NCBI GenBank assembly: GCA_030248295.1
Contig: JASANH010000908.1
Span: forward strand, 744,001-808,000
From: Mesodorylaimus sp. YZB2_4
Lineage: Eukaryota > Nematoda > Enoplea > Dorylaimida > Dorylaimidae
Direction of reading: 5' to 3'
DNA: 64,000 nucleotides
In this document: positions 44,315 through 56,221 of the stretch, piece by piece
How the letters are laid out: every line of letters begins with the position of its first letter
How positions within the stretch are numbered: the first letter of the stretch is position 1
Position numbers and translations under genes: made by a program
The notes under the pieces: model-generated
Database searches by the model: none
Seen by the model: only the letters and a program-made list of their open reading frames with translations
Told to the model about the DNA's origin: nothing

Positions 44315-45990
44315 CACAAGCTCTGTCTTCAAAAACACCCCGCTCGTCTCGACTCAACTCAATTCATCAACTGAGGAGCGGTGCAATGGCGGCCAACATC
44401 TTTATGGCACGGCCGACTCATATGCTTTCATGCCTCGAGCAAAGAGAAACTCTTCGAGCTTGACTCTTTTTTCTGTTGTCCATTCTTCCGTGACGCTTAG
44501 GATCGCTTGCCGTAACGGGCACTGCGCTGCGCGAGGCAGCCATGCGGAGAGTGGTTGCGCGTGAGGCATATTTAGCAAAGTCCGATTGAATAATTATGTC
44601 TTTGACACGAATCCCCAATTTGGCAAGGAGTTGACGAAACCAGTTTAGAATAGATCCAAATTGATATTTGATGAAAATTTTGACAAATGGTAATCACATT
44701 CGTTGCTTAGTACAAGTTAACGAGAGTCCACTGAGGAGACAGCAGGGGCCTGAAACTGGTTCTTCAAAAGGGGCGCTTCGTCAGCTTGCCTATATTTGGA
44801 GGTTGCTTTTGTACGAGCCAATTAATCGCGTTGTCGAGTCCAAAAAGCAGAGTTTTCGTGTTTATTGGATAAATTGGCGACTGAATAGAAAAAGGAAGTA
44901 ATGGAATCAGCTGTCATATTTCCATTTTAAGAATGGCTGGGTGTGGTGAACAGGAAGAGCATTAAGTTTGAGAGCAATGCAGTGACATCAATTACGAAAT
45001 GCGTCAATGCAATTTCGGTCACAATGCTGTCACGCCTTATCTTGTCTTTTTGACGAGGAAGGTCCTCTTTTGCTGAACATTTGAATTTTGTGGCATGATC
45101 TTAAATTAGGTGCAGCAATGATGCTTTGTCAGGCTGCTAGAGGCGCTTCTACTGACGTGAGAAAAGACAGTATCAGACGAAGCGAGGGGGCAAAAATTCT
45201 AAAAGCTTTCGGATAATGGCTTTCAGACGGTTTGATCTTAGTCGTTGCTTAATACATATTTAGAGTAGCCTCGTAAACCCTAGATGTTTATAAGTCTGAA
45301 CTGGTGATAAAGCCGTGATGTCGCCGTGCCGTGATTCTCTGATCGGTATACTCTACGTAGATTGGCGATCACAGCCTATAGCCAATACTTGTGCTTCCAA
45401 CTTCGTCAACCATACCGTGGTCGGTGGTGCTTGCGTGGGATAAATGACACAAATGTTCAGTGCTTCGCAGAGTTCTATGCTTGCGCAACTTGCCTGACCC
45501 TGATCATTGGGATTTTATGACCGTGAAACAAGACATCAATCGACTGCCTTGCAATCATGTTATACGAACCCAGAAAGACAGAGTTCACCCGCCCAGGCGG
45601 CGTGAGATAGTCGAGACCGAGACCGACCTAGCATGGTAACTGTTGCCTATAAGATAGTGACTTTAAACATGTCGGCTGCTTGTCCGCTGGCGATCTTGAA
45701 TACGAATGAACACTCGATTTCGGTAAAATACTAGCCCATAATAGCTGTAAAACTGAACAAGATCAGACTAATTGCGTGCTTGTTAGATTGTGTTTCACGT
45801 CTACAGTGATCACAACCTCGCAGGATTTCCATAGAAATATTGTGCCTATAAAGTTTGTTTGTTGTCCCTGTCTGGCCAGGATGACTTATTTCAAGAATAG
45901 AATGCACCGCATTGACGAGCGAGTGCTGACCAATGCAGTCACGATCGATATCTCCACAGGACTATGATCTGGATGCATTGTGTGACACCA
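44315..45990. other. Intergenic, mostly unassigned
   Basis: About 1.7 kb upstream of the type II membrane protein. A 77-codon plus-strand frame (44668-44901) is basic but unrecognised. A 45-bp fragment of the ~200-bp MITE (CACCCGCCCAGGCGGCGTGA, then GAGACCGAGACCGACC) lies at about 45592-45640. Confidence 0.4.
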
Positions 45991-46263
45991 GGGGACTGTT
46001 TCGGTCGGTTGCTAATTTTCCATCCACCTCTTGAGCAGGGGTAAAATTCATGGCTGATTCGCCGAGATTTTAGCGATGTTTCTTGCTAGCGCGGCATACT
46101 GTAGTTTTTGATGAAACGCGCACAGCGATTCTCGATGCTAAAATCGTTGCTAGACTAGCAATGGCTACTGCTAGTGGCATGATTTTTGGTGAAACACAGA
46201 TACGTTGCTTTTAGCGAGAAACATTGCTTTTAGCATTGCTAAAGCTGTGGTGAAACAGTACCC
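45991..46263. mobile_element. Small foldback/MITE element with GCTAGC-type palindromes
   Basis: The left end GGGGACTGTTTCGGTC (45991-) is answered at the right by TGGTGAAACAGTACCC ending at 46263. Between them TTGCTAG, GCTAGC and TTTTAGCG/CGCTAAAA-like motifs recur in both orientations. No gene. The GTTTC(ACC) terminus is shared with the foldback at 7270-8914, but the internal palindrome is different. Confidence 0.55.
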
Positions 46264-46529
46264 AGAAGAGCCAGGAAGATGCCTTTACAATTCACGCATT
46301 TGCATGGCAAACAACGGGGGCAGCAAAAGAAAAATGCACGTGGGCAGGTACCTACTTCACCAGGAAAAACAAACCGGTTGCCTGGTTGGTCTTTTGCCTT
46401 CCTGACTGCCTGATCCATCATCAGTCGGCGCTCTGATTTCGCGGTGAGTGGTCGCTTATCGTCATCATGCCATCAATTACTTGTTCATGATCCTCTTGAT
46501 GGCCATCGACGCGTCCAGTGCAAACATGC

Positions 46530-46702
46530 CGGCCAGGCGTAGGAGAGAATGTGGCCGACCAAATACTCCGGTAAGTCTCGCGACTATGCTCATACCTACG
46601 GCTGGAACATCAACCCTAGAGCTTGACGCCTTCCAGCCAGGGTAGAGTATCGATCACTCTCTCCTCCATGCCAAGGCCCGGAGGCAGCGGGTTACACCAG
46701 CC
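46530..46702 (+). repeat. ~200-bp MITE, diverged copy
   Basis: Contains the AAGTCTCGCGACTAT block, ACATCAACC next to a TTGACG block, CCAGCCAGGGTAGAGTATCGAT, and the GGTTACACCAGCC end near 46690-46702. The left half is diverged. Confidence 0.6.
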
Positions 46703-47053
46703 TGGTGTTTGCGATTGAATCGTTTCGAGGCCTCGACTAGGCCGCGATTGGAATTCGAGCGATGATCGATGGCTTTCGTTGAAGGAACAGCGAGCAGTGA
46801 TCGCGTGCGGCCTAACTCGGCTCATTATTATGAAGCTATTTTCGACTGGGGGCGGCATCAATGAAAGCAACGTATTGCCGATCGGTCTACAGTACTGATC
46901 GTCGCACATGACTTTGATGCGCTTCTATGAATTGGGTAGTGAGAGCGCTGTCCTTACTATTAGGAGAGATGAGCAAGATCGGGTGATGGGTGACATGATA
47001 TGATGTGAGATACGGTAGGTGAGGGCAGTGAGGAATGCGGTTTAGGTGATATC

Positions 47054-47072
47054 GGGGGGGGGGGGGGGGGGG
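47054..47072. repeat. 19-bp poly-G run
   Basis: An uninterrupted run of 19 G, the longest homopolymer I see here. Similar G or C runs occur near 15859, 36193, 50226, 50297 and 59949. They may be real G-quadruplex-prone tracts or partly assembly errors. Confidence 0.9.
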
Positions 47073-47376
47073 ACCCTTCAACAGCACCACAGACGCAGGC
47101 TAGGACGTTCCATGAGGTAGGCAGGCGGCCTGTCAAGTAGTAGCTGCTTCAAATGGTCGGGTAGGCTTATGCCACCTATGGGCTACCTTCTAAACTCAGG
47201 GAACTCTACTCATTTTCGTGGCACAGCTAGTATGGATGGGATTGTAGTCACCTGGGGGCATGAGTGCAGCGTTTGCATAGGCAGAGGTTATGGCAAAGGC
47301 ATGATTAGATAAAGGGAGAAATATGGGGGGCTATTTTTAGGGCTGAGAAGCTACACTGGGTGACTTAAGACGGTTT

Positions 47377-47799
47377 TATTGCAAGGCTTGTCTATCGAGC
47401 AAGAGGGCGCGAAAAATTTTTAGCATTGGGCAAAAGTGGAAAAAGTACCCTGGTACGTGCGGTGCTTCGTAGTTCGGCATTTACGTTTTTTTGGATTGGA
47501 TTCATGAACCTCTTCCGAATTGTCTGGTTAAAATGTTTGGATTAGCGGAATATGGATTCAATGCTGTGCCTTGTGGTCATCAATCGCACGAAAACGAAAA
47601 TAATGCTATGATGGCTCTATTGCAACTGTCTTGCCCATCGAGTAAGATGGCGCGAGAAATTTTAGCATTGGGCAAATTCGAAATAGTAATTGCGAGAAGG
47701 AACTCGGGCGAATTGACGGAGCCGATGGTTCGCGCATTGGCTCAGATTTTAAGTGGTAATAATTCGGTGCAGGATTGGCGAAATTGTTTGGAGCATTGA
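47377..47799 (+). pseudogene. Duplicated exon-like fragment of an unidentified gene
   Basis: A 102-codon frame (47491-47799) has protein-like helical content (NAMMALLQLSCPSSKMAREI, LTEPMVRALAQILSGNN). Part of it is duplicated upstream: about 60 bp at 47377-47440 match 47620-47685 (ATCGAG(C/T)AAGA(G/T)GGCGCG(A)GAAA then TTTAGCATTGGGCAAA) with a one-base insertion that breaks the frame. I cannot name the parent gene. It may be the 3' exon of a gene otherwise lost, or a processed fragment. Confidence 0.35.
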
Positions 47800-48019
47800 C
47801 GGTCTTCTTCGATCGGTTGTGGATTGAGGGCGGGTTAAACGATGAATTCGGTCTGGAGTCGTTGTCGATTGGAGTGAGATTGGTGACACCGGTGATTAGC
47901 GGCTGCTTGTTAGGTTGAACATTACAGCAGGCATCACAAGGCAGCTCGGGTATGTCGGGTATGCCCTCTGACTTGCCATTATATTTTATGGGTAGGTAGT
48001 CATAGAATGCATTCAGGCA

Positions 48020-48194
48020 AGCGCACCCAAGCGGCGTGGTGTGAGACCGAAGTCTCTGGGACGAAGACTCTGACTGGAGGAAGGCAAATATCGCGACCTT
48101 TACCTGCCGCTAAAACATCAACCGGAGTAATTGACGTCTCCCAGTCAGAGGAGAGAATCAATCTTTCGGCAGCCAGGAATGCTGGTTAGAACAC
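48020..48194 (+). repeat. ~200-bp MITE, copy
   Basis: Begins AAGCGCACCCAAGCGGCG and contains GAGACCGAAGTCTC, ACATCAACCGGAG with TTGACGTCTCCCAGTCAG, and the GCTGGTTAGAACACC end at 48181-48195. It is diverged but nearly full length. Confidence 0.65.
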
Positions 48195-48768
48195 CCACGC
48201 CCTCCGCCTTAAGCGACTGCTCTGTGCCGTAAGTCCAGTTTCCAACGGTCCTCAACGGATAACAAGGTTAGCTATGACTATTTTTACCTTTATCACCTAT
48301 AGACAGGTTAGCGTTTATCACTCTGGCTATGGCACGTTTCGAAGGCACTTTGGTTCAACAGCGTCGTTTGATCCTGCGACGTCCAGTCGACGACACAGAC
48401 AGCGACTGATAGTGAATGCGTGATTTGGGCGCTTCAAAATTCTTGTTCCGCTTCGTTTCTTACTAATCTCGCTTTATCTTTCTACTAATCGTTTTGTACT
48501 TTTTTACGCATTTCACTCACATGTTTTTGATCACTGCCCCACTGGCATTTGGCCATTTTCTTGAACTTGCAAGAATTTATCAGAGATACTTCACGGCACA
48601 TCCATGCCAAAGGAAGGCACAGGCGGTAAGACGTGAAAGGGCGATACTTCACATGAAAGCCCCTTGCCCACCCAAGTTCAGCCCTATCGATCCAAAAGTA
48701 TTCAGTGTTTTATAGCAGAGCAACAGATAACACTGCAGTAAACATCCAATATTCAAATCTCTTCTTCA
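48195..48768. other. Intergenic, downstream of WDR4
   Basis: About 570 bp. A 73-codon plus-strand frame (48494-48715) is unrecognised. The WDR4 3' UTR (minus strand) should fall here. Confidence 0.45.
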
Positions 48769-51005
48769 TTACTTAGCTTTCGCTTCAATGCGGGCTTTCT
48801 TCCTCTCCAAGTATTCCCCTACGTTGTCAAACTGGACCACTTTCACCACAGGGGGTAATTCTTCCTTCGCTTTGCTCATACCTAAAGAACCAATCATAGC
48901 TTTCCAAAGCAAGAAGTCCAACTAACAGCTTACATTCTGCCAATTCCTTGCAAGTGGCCAGTTTCTTCGTCACTAAAGACGATGATGCTGGGAGAGGCGG
49001 AAATAAAGACAAGTCTACTTCGGATACATCAAATCCTCTTCCTCCAGTCAGTAGAACATATAGCCTATCATCCGCAATGGCACAGTCCGCAATGCTCGAG
49101 AACGATGACGCAGGGTCAGCGTCCCAGTCCGCTGAGCGAGAGATGACGTAAGAACCATCGGCCGTACAGCCGATGTCCAAGAATCTAAGATTGGTTGATC
49201 TATAAAAGAGAATAATATGCATTCGCAGAACCCTGCTGAATAAGTGCATGAAAATTCAGTTTCGAAACTCACCCTTCAAACAGGATCGCTAATCGAAATT
49301 TCGTAGCTTCCGGTTTTTCGAAGCAAGCGATTTTCCGAATTCGTCTCCGCTTGACCCTCGATTCATCGGCTGGGCCCTCAGATTCGTTGTTCGCTTCGCC
49401 AAGATCAAATGACGCCAACTGAACTCCATCTACAAACCTCCAAATCTTCAAGAAGCAATCCCCTCCTCCAGACGCCAGTAGACCCGTTTCTCGATCCACT
49501 TCGTTGAGCCCAGGGCACAAGCACACTGTGCGAACGTACCTAAAATGGGACTGAATTAGACACGTCTGGTCTTCTCGAAACCACTTCTTACTCTGTGTGC
49601 CCCAGACAAAACGCCTGAATATCATAAGCCTTCGGATAATGACTGACTCGAATCTTTTCGTCACGATCGGCTGTTATCAGATACTTCTGGTCTTTTGATA
49701 GACACTAAAAAGGAGTACCAATCTGACACTGTCAAAATACGTGCCAGCACTTGGGACATGGGGAAGGGGTAAAGGGGCCAACATCTAGACCCGGCCGCAC
49801 TTGACAAGGAGTGATCGAACGGTCATCCAGCCAGTCAGGCAAGGCCCGCCAACAACTAACCTGCCCCTGGACGCCCAACCAAACATGCGCTTACCAAATC
49901 GAGCAAAATGGACAGATGGCCCAGTAATACTTTCCCAGTCAATGCAGATTCACCAATCGTATACTCGGTTACCTGACCCGATCTATCAGCCACTAATATC
50001 GATTCCTCGGCCCCCGAAAAGGCAAGCGCGGTGGCTTGTTTTTCCAAGGTCCTGAAACGAACGGAGTCAAGATTGAATTCAAACCTCGTACAGTTGGTGG
50101 TTGCCCCTCAACTGGGGACAGCAAATACGAATGTGAGACCCATGTTTAGGCTGGGCGTACACAGCTAGCTGTCCCGGATGGACCGCCATTCTGGGTCACC
50201 ATGGTAAGGGATATGAGGCAAGTATGGGGGGGGGCAGGGGGTAAACCCCCCTCCCCCTGTTAAGCCGGCCAGTACATCGAACCCTTCCTCTCGAACCCCC
50301 CCCCCCCCCCCAGCTTACGTAGGCCCAGCCCTAGCCTCCAAGCATAGGCCAACTGTCCAGCCAGCCTACAGTACTCTATGTGAACAGTCACACAGCTCAC
50401 TCACTCGACTCGACCCAAACCTGACCTGTCTCACACACAATCAGATCAGGCAGGCGATCTGATCTGGTCTCTACCCCTCCTTCCTCCCCCTTTAACCCAG
50501 CCGACCTTGCCCATACTTGATAGGAGGACGAGAATGAGCACAAAGCTGTCTGCAACACCATCAATACTCTGACACACTCCATACCAGTGCTTCTCCTTCC
50601 TCCATTCGCCATCGTCCAGGCTCCACGCAACCAACTGCTTCCGATTATTGCATCCAGCCAGCATTCGTCCCGAAGGTGAAAATCCCATAGCAAGAATCTG
50701 CGGAGTCGCTGGTCCCGCGTCTGAGGACCTCTTCTGCACGCCATTCGTTTCATCCGCTTGGCCATCATTGGAATCATCGTCTTGGCTCGCCTTCTTGGAT
50801 GCTGGATCATCCATGATCGTTGACAGTTCTATTGGAGACGCGTGTCCAGAAGCGGTTGAAGCCCTGCACAAGTCATGCACTCTCCCCGCCAGCATATCTC
50901 ATATACTGTAAGGACTCACCCATCATCGCCATGTCTTCGCACTAAAAACACATTCGTCGAGGCCGCCACCGCCAAGTACGAATCAGAGCAACACAAAAAA
51001 GCCAT
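48769..51005 (-). CDS. WDR4: WDR4/TRM82, non-catalytic subunit of tRNA (guanine-N7) methyltransferase
   Basis: WD40 partner that stabilises METTL1/Trm8, which makes m7G46 in tRNA. Seven exons: 50920-51005, 50585-50863, 49895-50051, 49592-49704, 49273-49539, 48934-49199 and 48769-48881; 426 aa, typical length. Diagnostic segments are [60 protein letters not shown] and [16 protein letters not shown]. The tail [20 protein letters not shown] matches the family's conserved C-terminus. A long linker in exon 2 is acidic and Ser-rich. An acceptor-like GTGTTTTAG ends at 51013, 7 nt before the ATG and about 250 nt after the SEC31 stop on the same strand. Intron 2 (533 nt) contains poly-G and poly-C runs. 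Confidence 0.95.
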
Positions 51006-51262
51006 CGTCAACCTAAAACACTCAAATTCAGTCCTAGTTTCAGCTTCCGTCGTCAGAAAACCCGATTTTCCATCTTCTTTGCAAATATCTAACACTTATT
51101 TCCAAATAAACTTCATTTCCAAGCCCCAAACAGCCTCGACAGAGCATAATTCACCGACCCATAATAATAAACCAGAAAAACGGTTAGAATTGGTTAGACC
51201 CTTTCCAAACTTATATTTATCGCTATGATCACAACTTTCGTCCACTTTACCAAAATCACATC

Positions 51263-54200
51263 CTACGAATAATAGACACCCATTTGAGCCGCCGACTGAA
51301 TTAGCACTTTCACCGATGGCATAAAGCTGGCGATAGTAGAAAAATCCGACCCTTCGACTATTCGATGATGCAACGCCAACGCGGAATTGTAATCGTATCC
51401 TCGAATGTAATCGACTAATTGATGTAGCTCGGATAAAGTGGTCTTCGAGAGCTGAAAGAAGTACGCAAACAGGGAAGTAAAATTAAAAACTTGGGGCTTA
51501 AGCGGGAATCGAGCTCGTCTCTTGGATTATAGTGGGTACAACGAAGGGATGGTATCCAAGGAGGGGGTTCGATTTCGGCTCAATATACAAGATTTTTATT
51601 GAGTGCCTTGACCCTTTGCCCCTTTTAATTCAATGCCACTATATCGATAAAACAAAACCCTTGGCTGTTTAGGAATCAGCTAGGACGTGTCCTAAAGTTG
51701 CCTACATCATTGTGATTTGATCTTTAGGACTTAGGGTGTCCTAATATTTAGGACATGTCATATGTGATTGTGAAACCAGGCCCCAGGAGCCGTTGGAATG
51801 ACTACATGGACCGCTACACCATGACTACGTACCTTAGCTGATGCTAATAGCGTTGGCAGATTTGCATTTACTTTCTGCAGTCCATCTTCGATTCGACGAC
51901 GAGTTTGCTAGAAAGAAACAAAATCAAAAACCAGATAATACATATCCGCATTTCACACTCACCACATTTGGTGCTTTAGCAGCCGCTAATTCTCCCAGTC
52001 GTCCGAGCACACTAAGGATAACTTCGTGCTCAGGCGGAACTGCTGGTGGTGCTGGCGATGGAGCGGGCGAAGGCTGATTCGACTGCTGTTGATACGGGAA
52101 CGGCTGCTCATACATGGGCTGCTGCTGTTGATAACCCAACGCCTGTGACGGATATTGAGCCACAGCTTGATCCAACGCTGGCAGTGCACCACCAGCGCCA
52201 AGAACAGGGAACGTAACGGGTGGTGGTAACTCCGCTTTCTTCGGAGCGGATTTCTTCTTTGGAGATAGTGGAGGCGGATCATTCCACGGCCTATGATTCA
52301 GTTCTGTAGCCGGACCAGGCGGCGGTGGTGGTAGTCGCGGGTGGTGTATTGCAGTTGATGCAGAATGATGGGCGTGATGACCTGCAACAATCACTCCTAT
52401 CGTGAGTACCACTCAAATCAGCACATTAGCTAGGACTCTCACGATCAGATTAGCAGGTTGCTGAAAAAATAATGAGCACTTACCGATATGCGAATGTGAA
52501 GATGGAGTGCTCGACGAAGCAACTGGTGGCCTGTAAGCGTTCACAGCTGCCGGCTGCTGAACAATTGGCGGCGGTGGCGGCTGCTGCTGTTGGTACACTG
52601 GCGGAGAAGCCGCGTAATTGGCATATTGCTGCTGCTGGCCGTGATACTGCGGCTGCGAAGGGTATTGTTGCTGGTACGGATACTGGGTCGAAGGCGCGGG
52701 GGCAAACACGGATGAAGCCGCGGTCGTCATCGTGGACGATGTCGGATAACTGATTCCATCGGAGCTATATGATGGATAACGATTACGAGTTGTCTTGATA
52801 GCTGAAAATTAAAACAGATCAAAGATCGAAGTGCCACTTAAGTTATAGAAAACCAATACGTACCAGAAACAGCAGCTTGCTGTTGCTGTGAAGCTGGCAC
52901 GGGAGGAGGCGGCGGCTGGTTGTACATCTGTGATGGCACGCTTGCGTTACTCCCGTACACTTGACCGTGCGCAGATGATGGCAATGGCGGCTGAGGCACA
53001 AAGCTTCCCGATCGCGACCTCGGCGCAATTTGAAATGGTTGCTGCTGCTGCTGCTGATGATGATGATACTGGGCCACCACAGGCTTCGAAAAAGGAACTT
53101 TTGGTCGACGAATATTGGATGGCAAATACCCAGCGCACGCCATGTACACTCTATACCGTAATTCCATTAGATGCTTAAAATTAACGCTCTGATTAGAACC
53201 CAGGAAATCACCTCCCCCAGTCCTCACCTCATCCGTATCTTCGGGCAGCGCATCCAATAATTGCAGCGCCAACGTGAGACATCCTTGTTCAACCAGCAGA
53301 TTCGCATAACGTCCCAATTGCTCAGCCAACTGAGGCCCTACTTCCAACGCTCGTTGACTGCCTCCTCCCAACGACACTCTCAAAATGGTCGCCTTCTCCA
53401 CAACATCCTATAAGCAAGAGCGCGTTTAATGTTAGCCGCTTGACGATCCACAGGTTCCACAAAGTCATCCATGTAAAACTATGCCGTGCTCAGAGGCGAC
53501 TAACCAAATTTCGAAAGACATGAAATTTACAAATATTTTGATAAATTTTAGGCGTTTGGATAGGGAAATACGAATTTTTTCAAGGTTTAGAGGTGCTGGG
53601 AACTCCGCAACTAAAAAAGATTTTAACTCACATGCAACTCTTCGGCAGTCAATGGCGCATTGCCTTTTTTCTTCGACAAATTCTCTACCAATGGATCGAC
53701 GAATCCCGCCGCAATGTAGCAAACAGGCGCTAGCAAGCGACAACTGTCATTGCCTTCGCCAACGGCTTCCATTTTCTTCCCGAGTTGCTCTAAAACAAGA
53801 AACCATGATTTCCTTCTATTATTCCCGCATGGACCTCTCCTTGCAACTAACCCAGATAATCCGATAGATCATTCGAATTCACAAATTTCAACAGGATCGA
53901 GAAAACTTGACGCCAGCTGTCAGGTTGGCGTACTGATACGCTCGAGACCAATATATCGTAACGTTCATTGGCCAACAAGCAAATAAATTTACTGATCGGA
54001 TCTTTCAATCGTTCATAATAACGTCGCTGAGTTTGATTATACAAACGACGACTGCCAAATGAAGACAGCTGAATTGCATCTACCCATCGATCTTCCGAAA
54101 TACATAATTCCACCGCTGTTGAAATTTTGCCCGATAAAATCAGCTTGAGCAATAATCCTTCTTTTGCTAAAACGAAAAACACTTTCTTACAGAAGAAAAA

Positions 54201-56221
54201 ACAAAAATAACAAACTTACAATTAGGATCCGTTGGCAATTCAAATTGGCCAACTTCGTCAGATTCAGGCAAAGGCCACGGCGATGGCGTATGCACATCTT
54301 CTTCAGTTTCTTCATCCAAACCTTCGCTACAGTAAAGGACACTCTCTTGTGTTGACGCAGAGCCATTAACTGCAGCTTCGGCGCTCATTTCTCGCTCTTC
54401 TGATCGAGATAACGAGATGTCGCAAATACGTTTCATTTTTTTAGCTAAATCTTGCATGTCCTCCACGGAGCCAAGAATTTCGATATATCGATCGCGATCT
54501 TGACGTAGTAAGTGCGCCTAAAACTAAATGCGTTACACTAATACTTAAAAAATTAGATTTCATTTACCTGCAAACATTCCCAGACGCATTTTTCAGCCTC
54601 TTCCGCGGCTTTAGCAGCGCGACGACCGCACAAATCCGCAATCACAGGTAAATTCAAACTTGATCCATCACCATTCAATGCCGTGTGAAGTTCGGAGGCT
54701 TTCTCAAAAACGGACGGTTCAGTTATTACTTGAAAAACGTCCACATTGTATGTCGTTGCCTCAGAAGCCTCAGGAGTTGAATCAGGCTTTGAGAATGTGA
54801 TCAACTTTCCTCCAAAACCAAAACGGGCGCCACAAGGGGAGCGCATCCATTTGGGCGGAAAGGGCAAGGTGACGCGCGGCTGATTGTGCAGTTGTTGTTG
54901 ACGATCTTGAAACATTTTTTGCATAGCCGCTGGTTGGAATGCAAAATCGGCGCCGGGAAACGATTCTGCCAACTAAAAACCAAGAGTCCAGTAAAACGGA
55001 TATAAATTGGTTCAGTTAGCTTACCTTCGGTGTCGCCGCTGGTGTAACATTCAATCCGAGACTAGTCTCGAAGGAGCTGGCGACAGCGCCGGACAAACTG
55101 TAAATACTAATTCGACCATCGAAACTCGCCACGCCAATCAAGTTCGGGTCACGTTTCGACCATTGCACTTCGAACGGCCAACTGTGAACAAGGCCGACTC
55201 CTCCGGATGTCGATATTGGAATTTCCGCCAAGTATTGACTAGTATTCGGATTCCAAATGTAAACTTTCATATCTTTGCCGCACGTAACCAACATATCCGA
55301 ATCCTTGGTGCACCAATCCATCGAGAGAATACCACGTTGATGACCTTCCAATTGAGCGCATGCTGCATTAGCGAATCGTACATCCCACATTTGTACCACG
55401 GGATAATGATCATCGCCCGATGCCAAACAGAACGTTGTCGATGAATCGGGATGCCATTTTAAAACCGTCCATTGACCACGACCGACATCGCCCAATTTCA
55501 TAATAGGCCCATCGGATCGTCGCAAATCCCAAACGTACGCATAACTAGGAAAAAGTGTTGCCAAAATATGTTCGACTCGACCGTTCCATCCAACCGAAAC
55601 TACGCTTTGCTGAGGTTCAGACGATGGCCGAGGCCCTGGTGTCATTGGATGATCTACGTTGTTTAAATCAACAATGAAAACATCTCCGTTCGAAGCGCCA
55701 CTTGCAAGTAGCTGTTTCTGCAAAATAAATACAGCATTGAAAATACAAATCAGAGCACAGGCGCCTGACCAAATAACATGCGGTATTAAACAGTGAAAAT
55801 CAGCGCTCACCTGATAAGGATTCACATCCAGAGCGCGCACAGCTCCAGTGTGCTTTTTCGATTGCTTAATACACCATGATTTTGTCTGATCATTCGGATT
55901 TTCCAATTTGATTGCAGGATCGTAAAGTACGATTGATCCATTCTCGCATCCACCGATCAACGTTCCTAACTTCCCTCCGACTTCTGCCCAAACTAGCTGA
56001 TGAAAACGAAATTCAGCAGCGCCGCTAGCATTCGGACGTAACGTAGCTTGAAATGCATCATCGGCTGTGAAATCCAGACGACATAAATCGACTGATGACG
56101 TGGTATTAAACGAGGAATCGACTTGTTGGGCATTCGTGCCAGCGGCGATATACGACGATGAATATGCAGCTGGACTCCATGCGAATACCGAGCTTCGATC
56201 GAGAACCTTTACGTAAGACAT
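51263..56221 (-). CDS. SEC31: SEC31, outer COPII coat protein
   Basis: Forms the outer cage of COPII vesicles at ER exit sites with SEC13. Eleven exons: 55811-56221, 55025-55717, 54568-54972, 54220-54517, 53852-54166, 53632-53789, 52864-53407, 52484-52801, 51963-52381, 51833-51907 and 51263-51451; 1274 aa, usual length. The N-terminal WD40 propeller (~1-370) includes DRSSVFAWSP, HQRGILSMDWCTKDSDMLVT and PFEVQWSKRDPNLIGVASFD. An alpha-solenoid follows (KEGLLLKLILSGKISTAVEL, RLLAPVCYIAAGF). Then comes a Pro/Gln-rich disordered region with poly-Gln, and a conserved C-terminal helical segment (QTRRRIEDGLQKVNANLPTL, LHQLVDYIRGYDYNSALALH). A possible 39-nt in-frame intron at 53189-53227 is left as coding. 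A splice-acceptor AG at 56229-56230 sits 7 nt before the ATG. Confidence 0.97.
51663..51784. mobile_element. Mini foldback element with GTCCTAA palindromes in SEC31 intron 10
   Basis: About 120 bp. The left edge GGCTGTTTAGGAATC and right edge GATTGTGAAACCAGGCCCC form an imperfect inverted repeat. Between them GTCCTAA/TTAGGAC occurs at least five times in both orientations. The end motif again contains GTTTCAC. It lies in the 381-nt intron between the last two SEC31 exons. Confidence 0.5.

Noticed and set aside
53189-53227. 39-nt in-frame intron in SEC31 (GTGAGG...AATCAG)
   Set aside because: Shorter than every other intron in the window (minimum 52 nt); kept as coding, though removal would cost only 13 residues.
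53410-53500. Extra SEC31 exon starting TTTTACATGGATGAC
   Set aside because: Its frame does not match the next exon; direct joining from 53632 to 53407 keeps phase and gives a sensible DVVEKATILRV junction.
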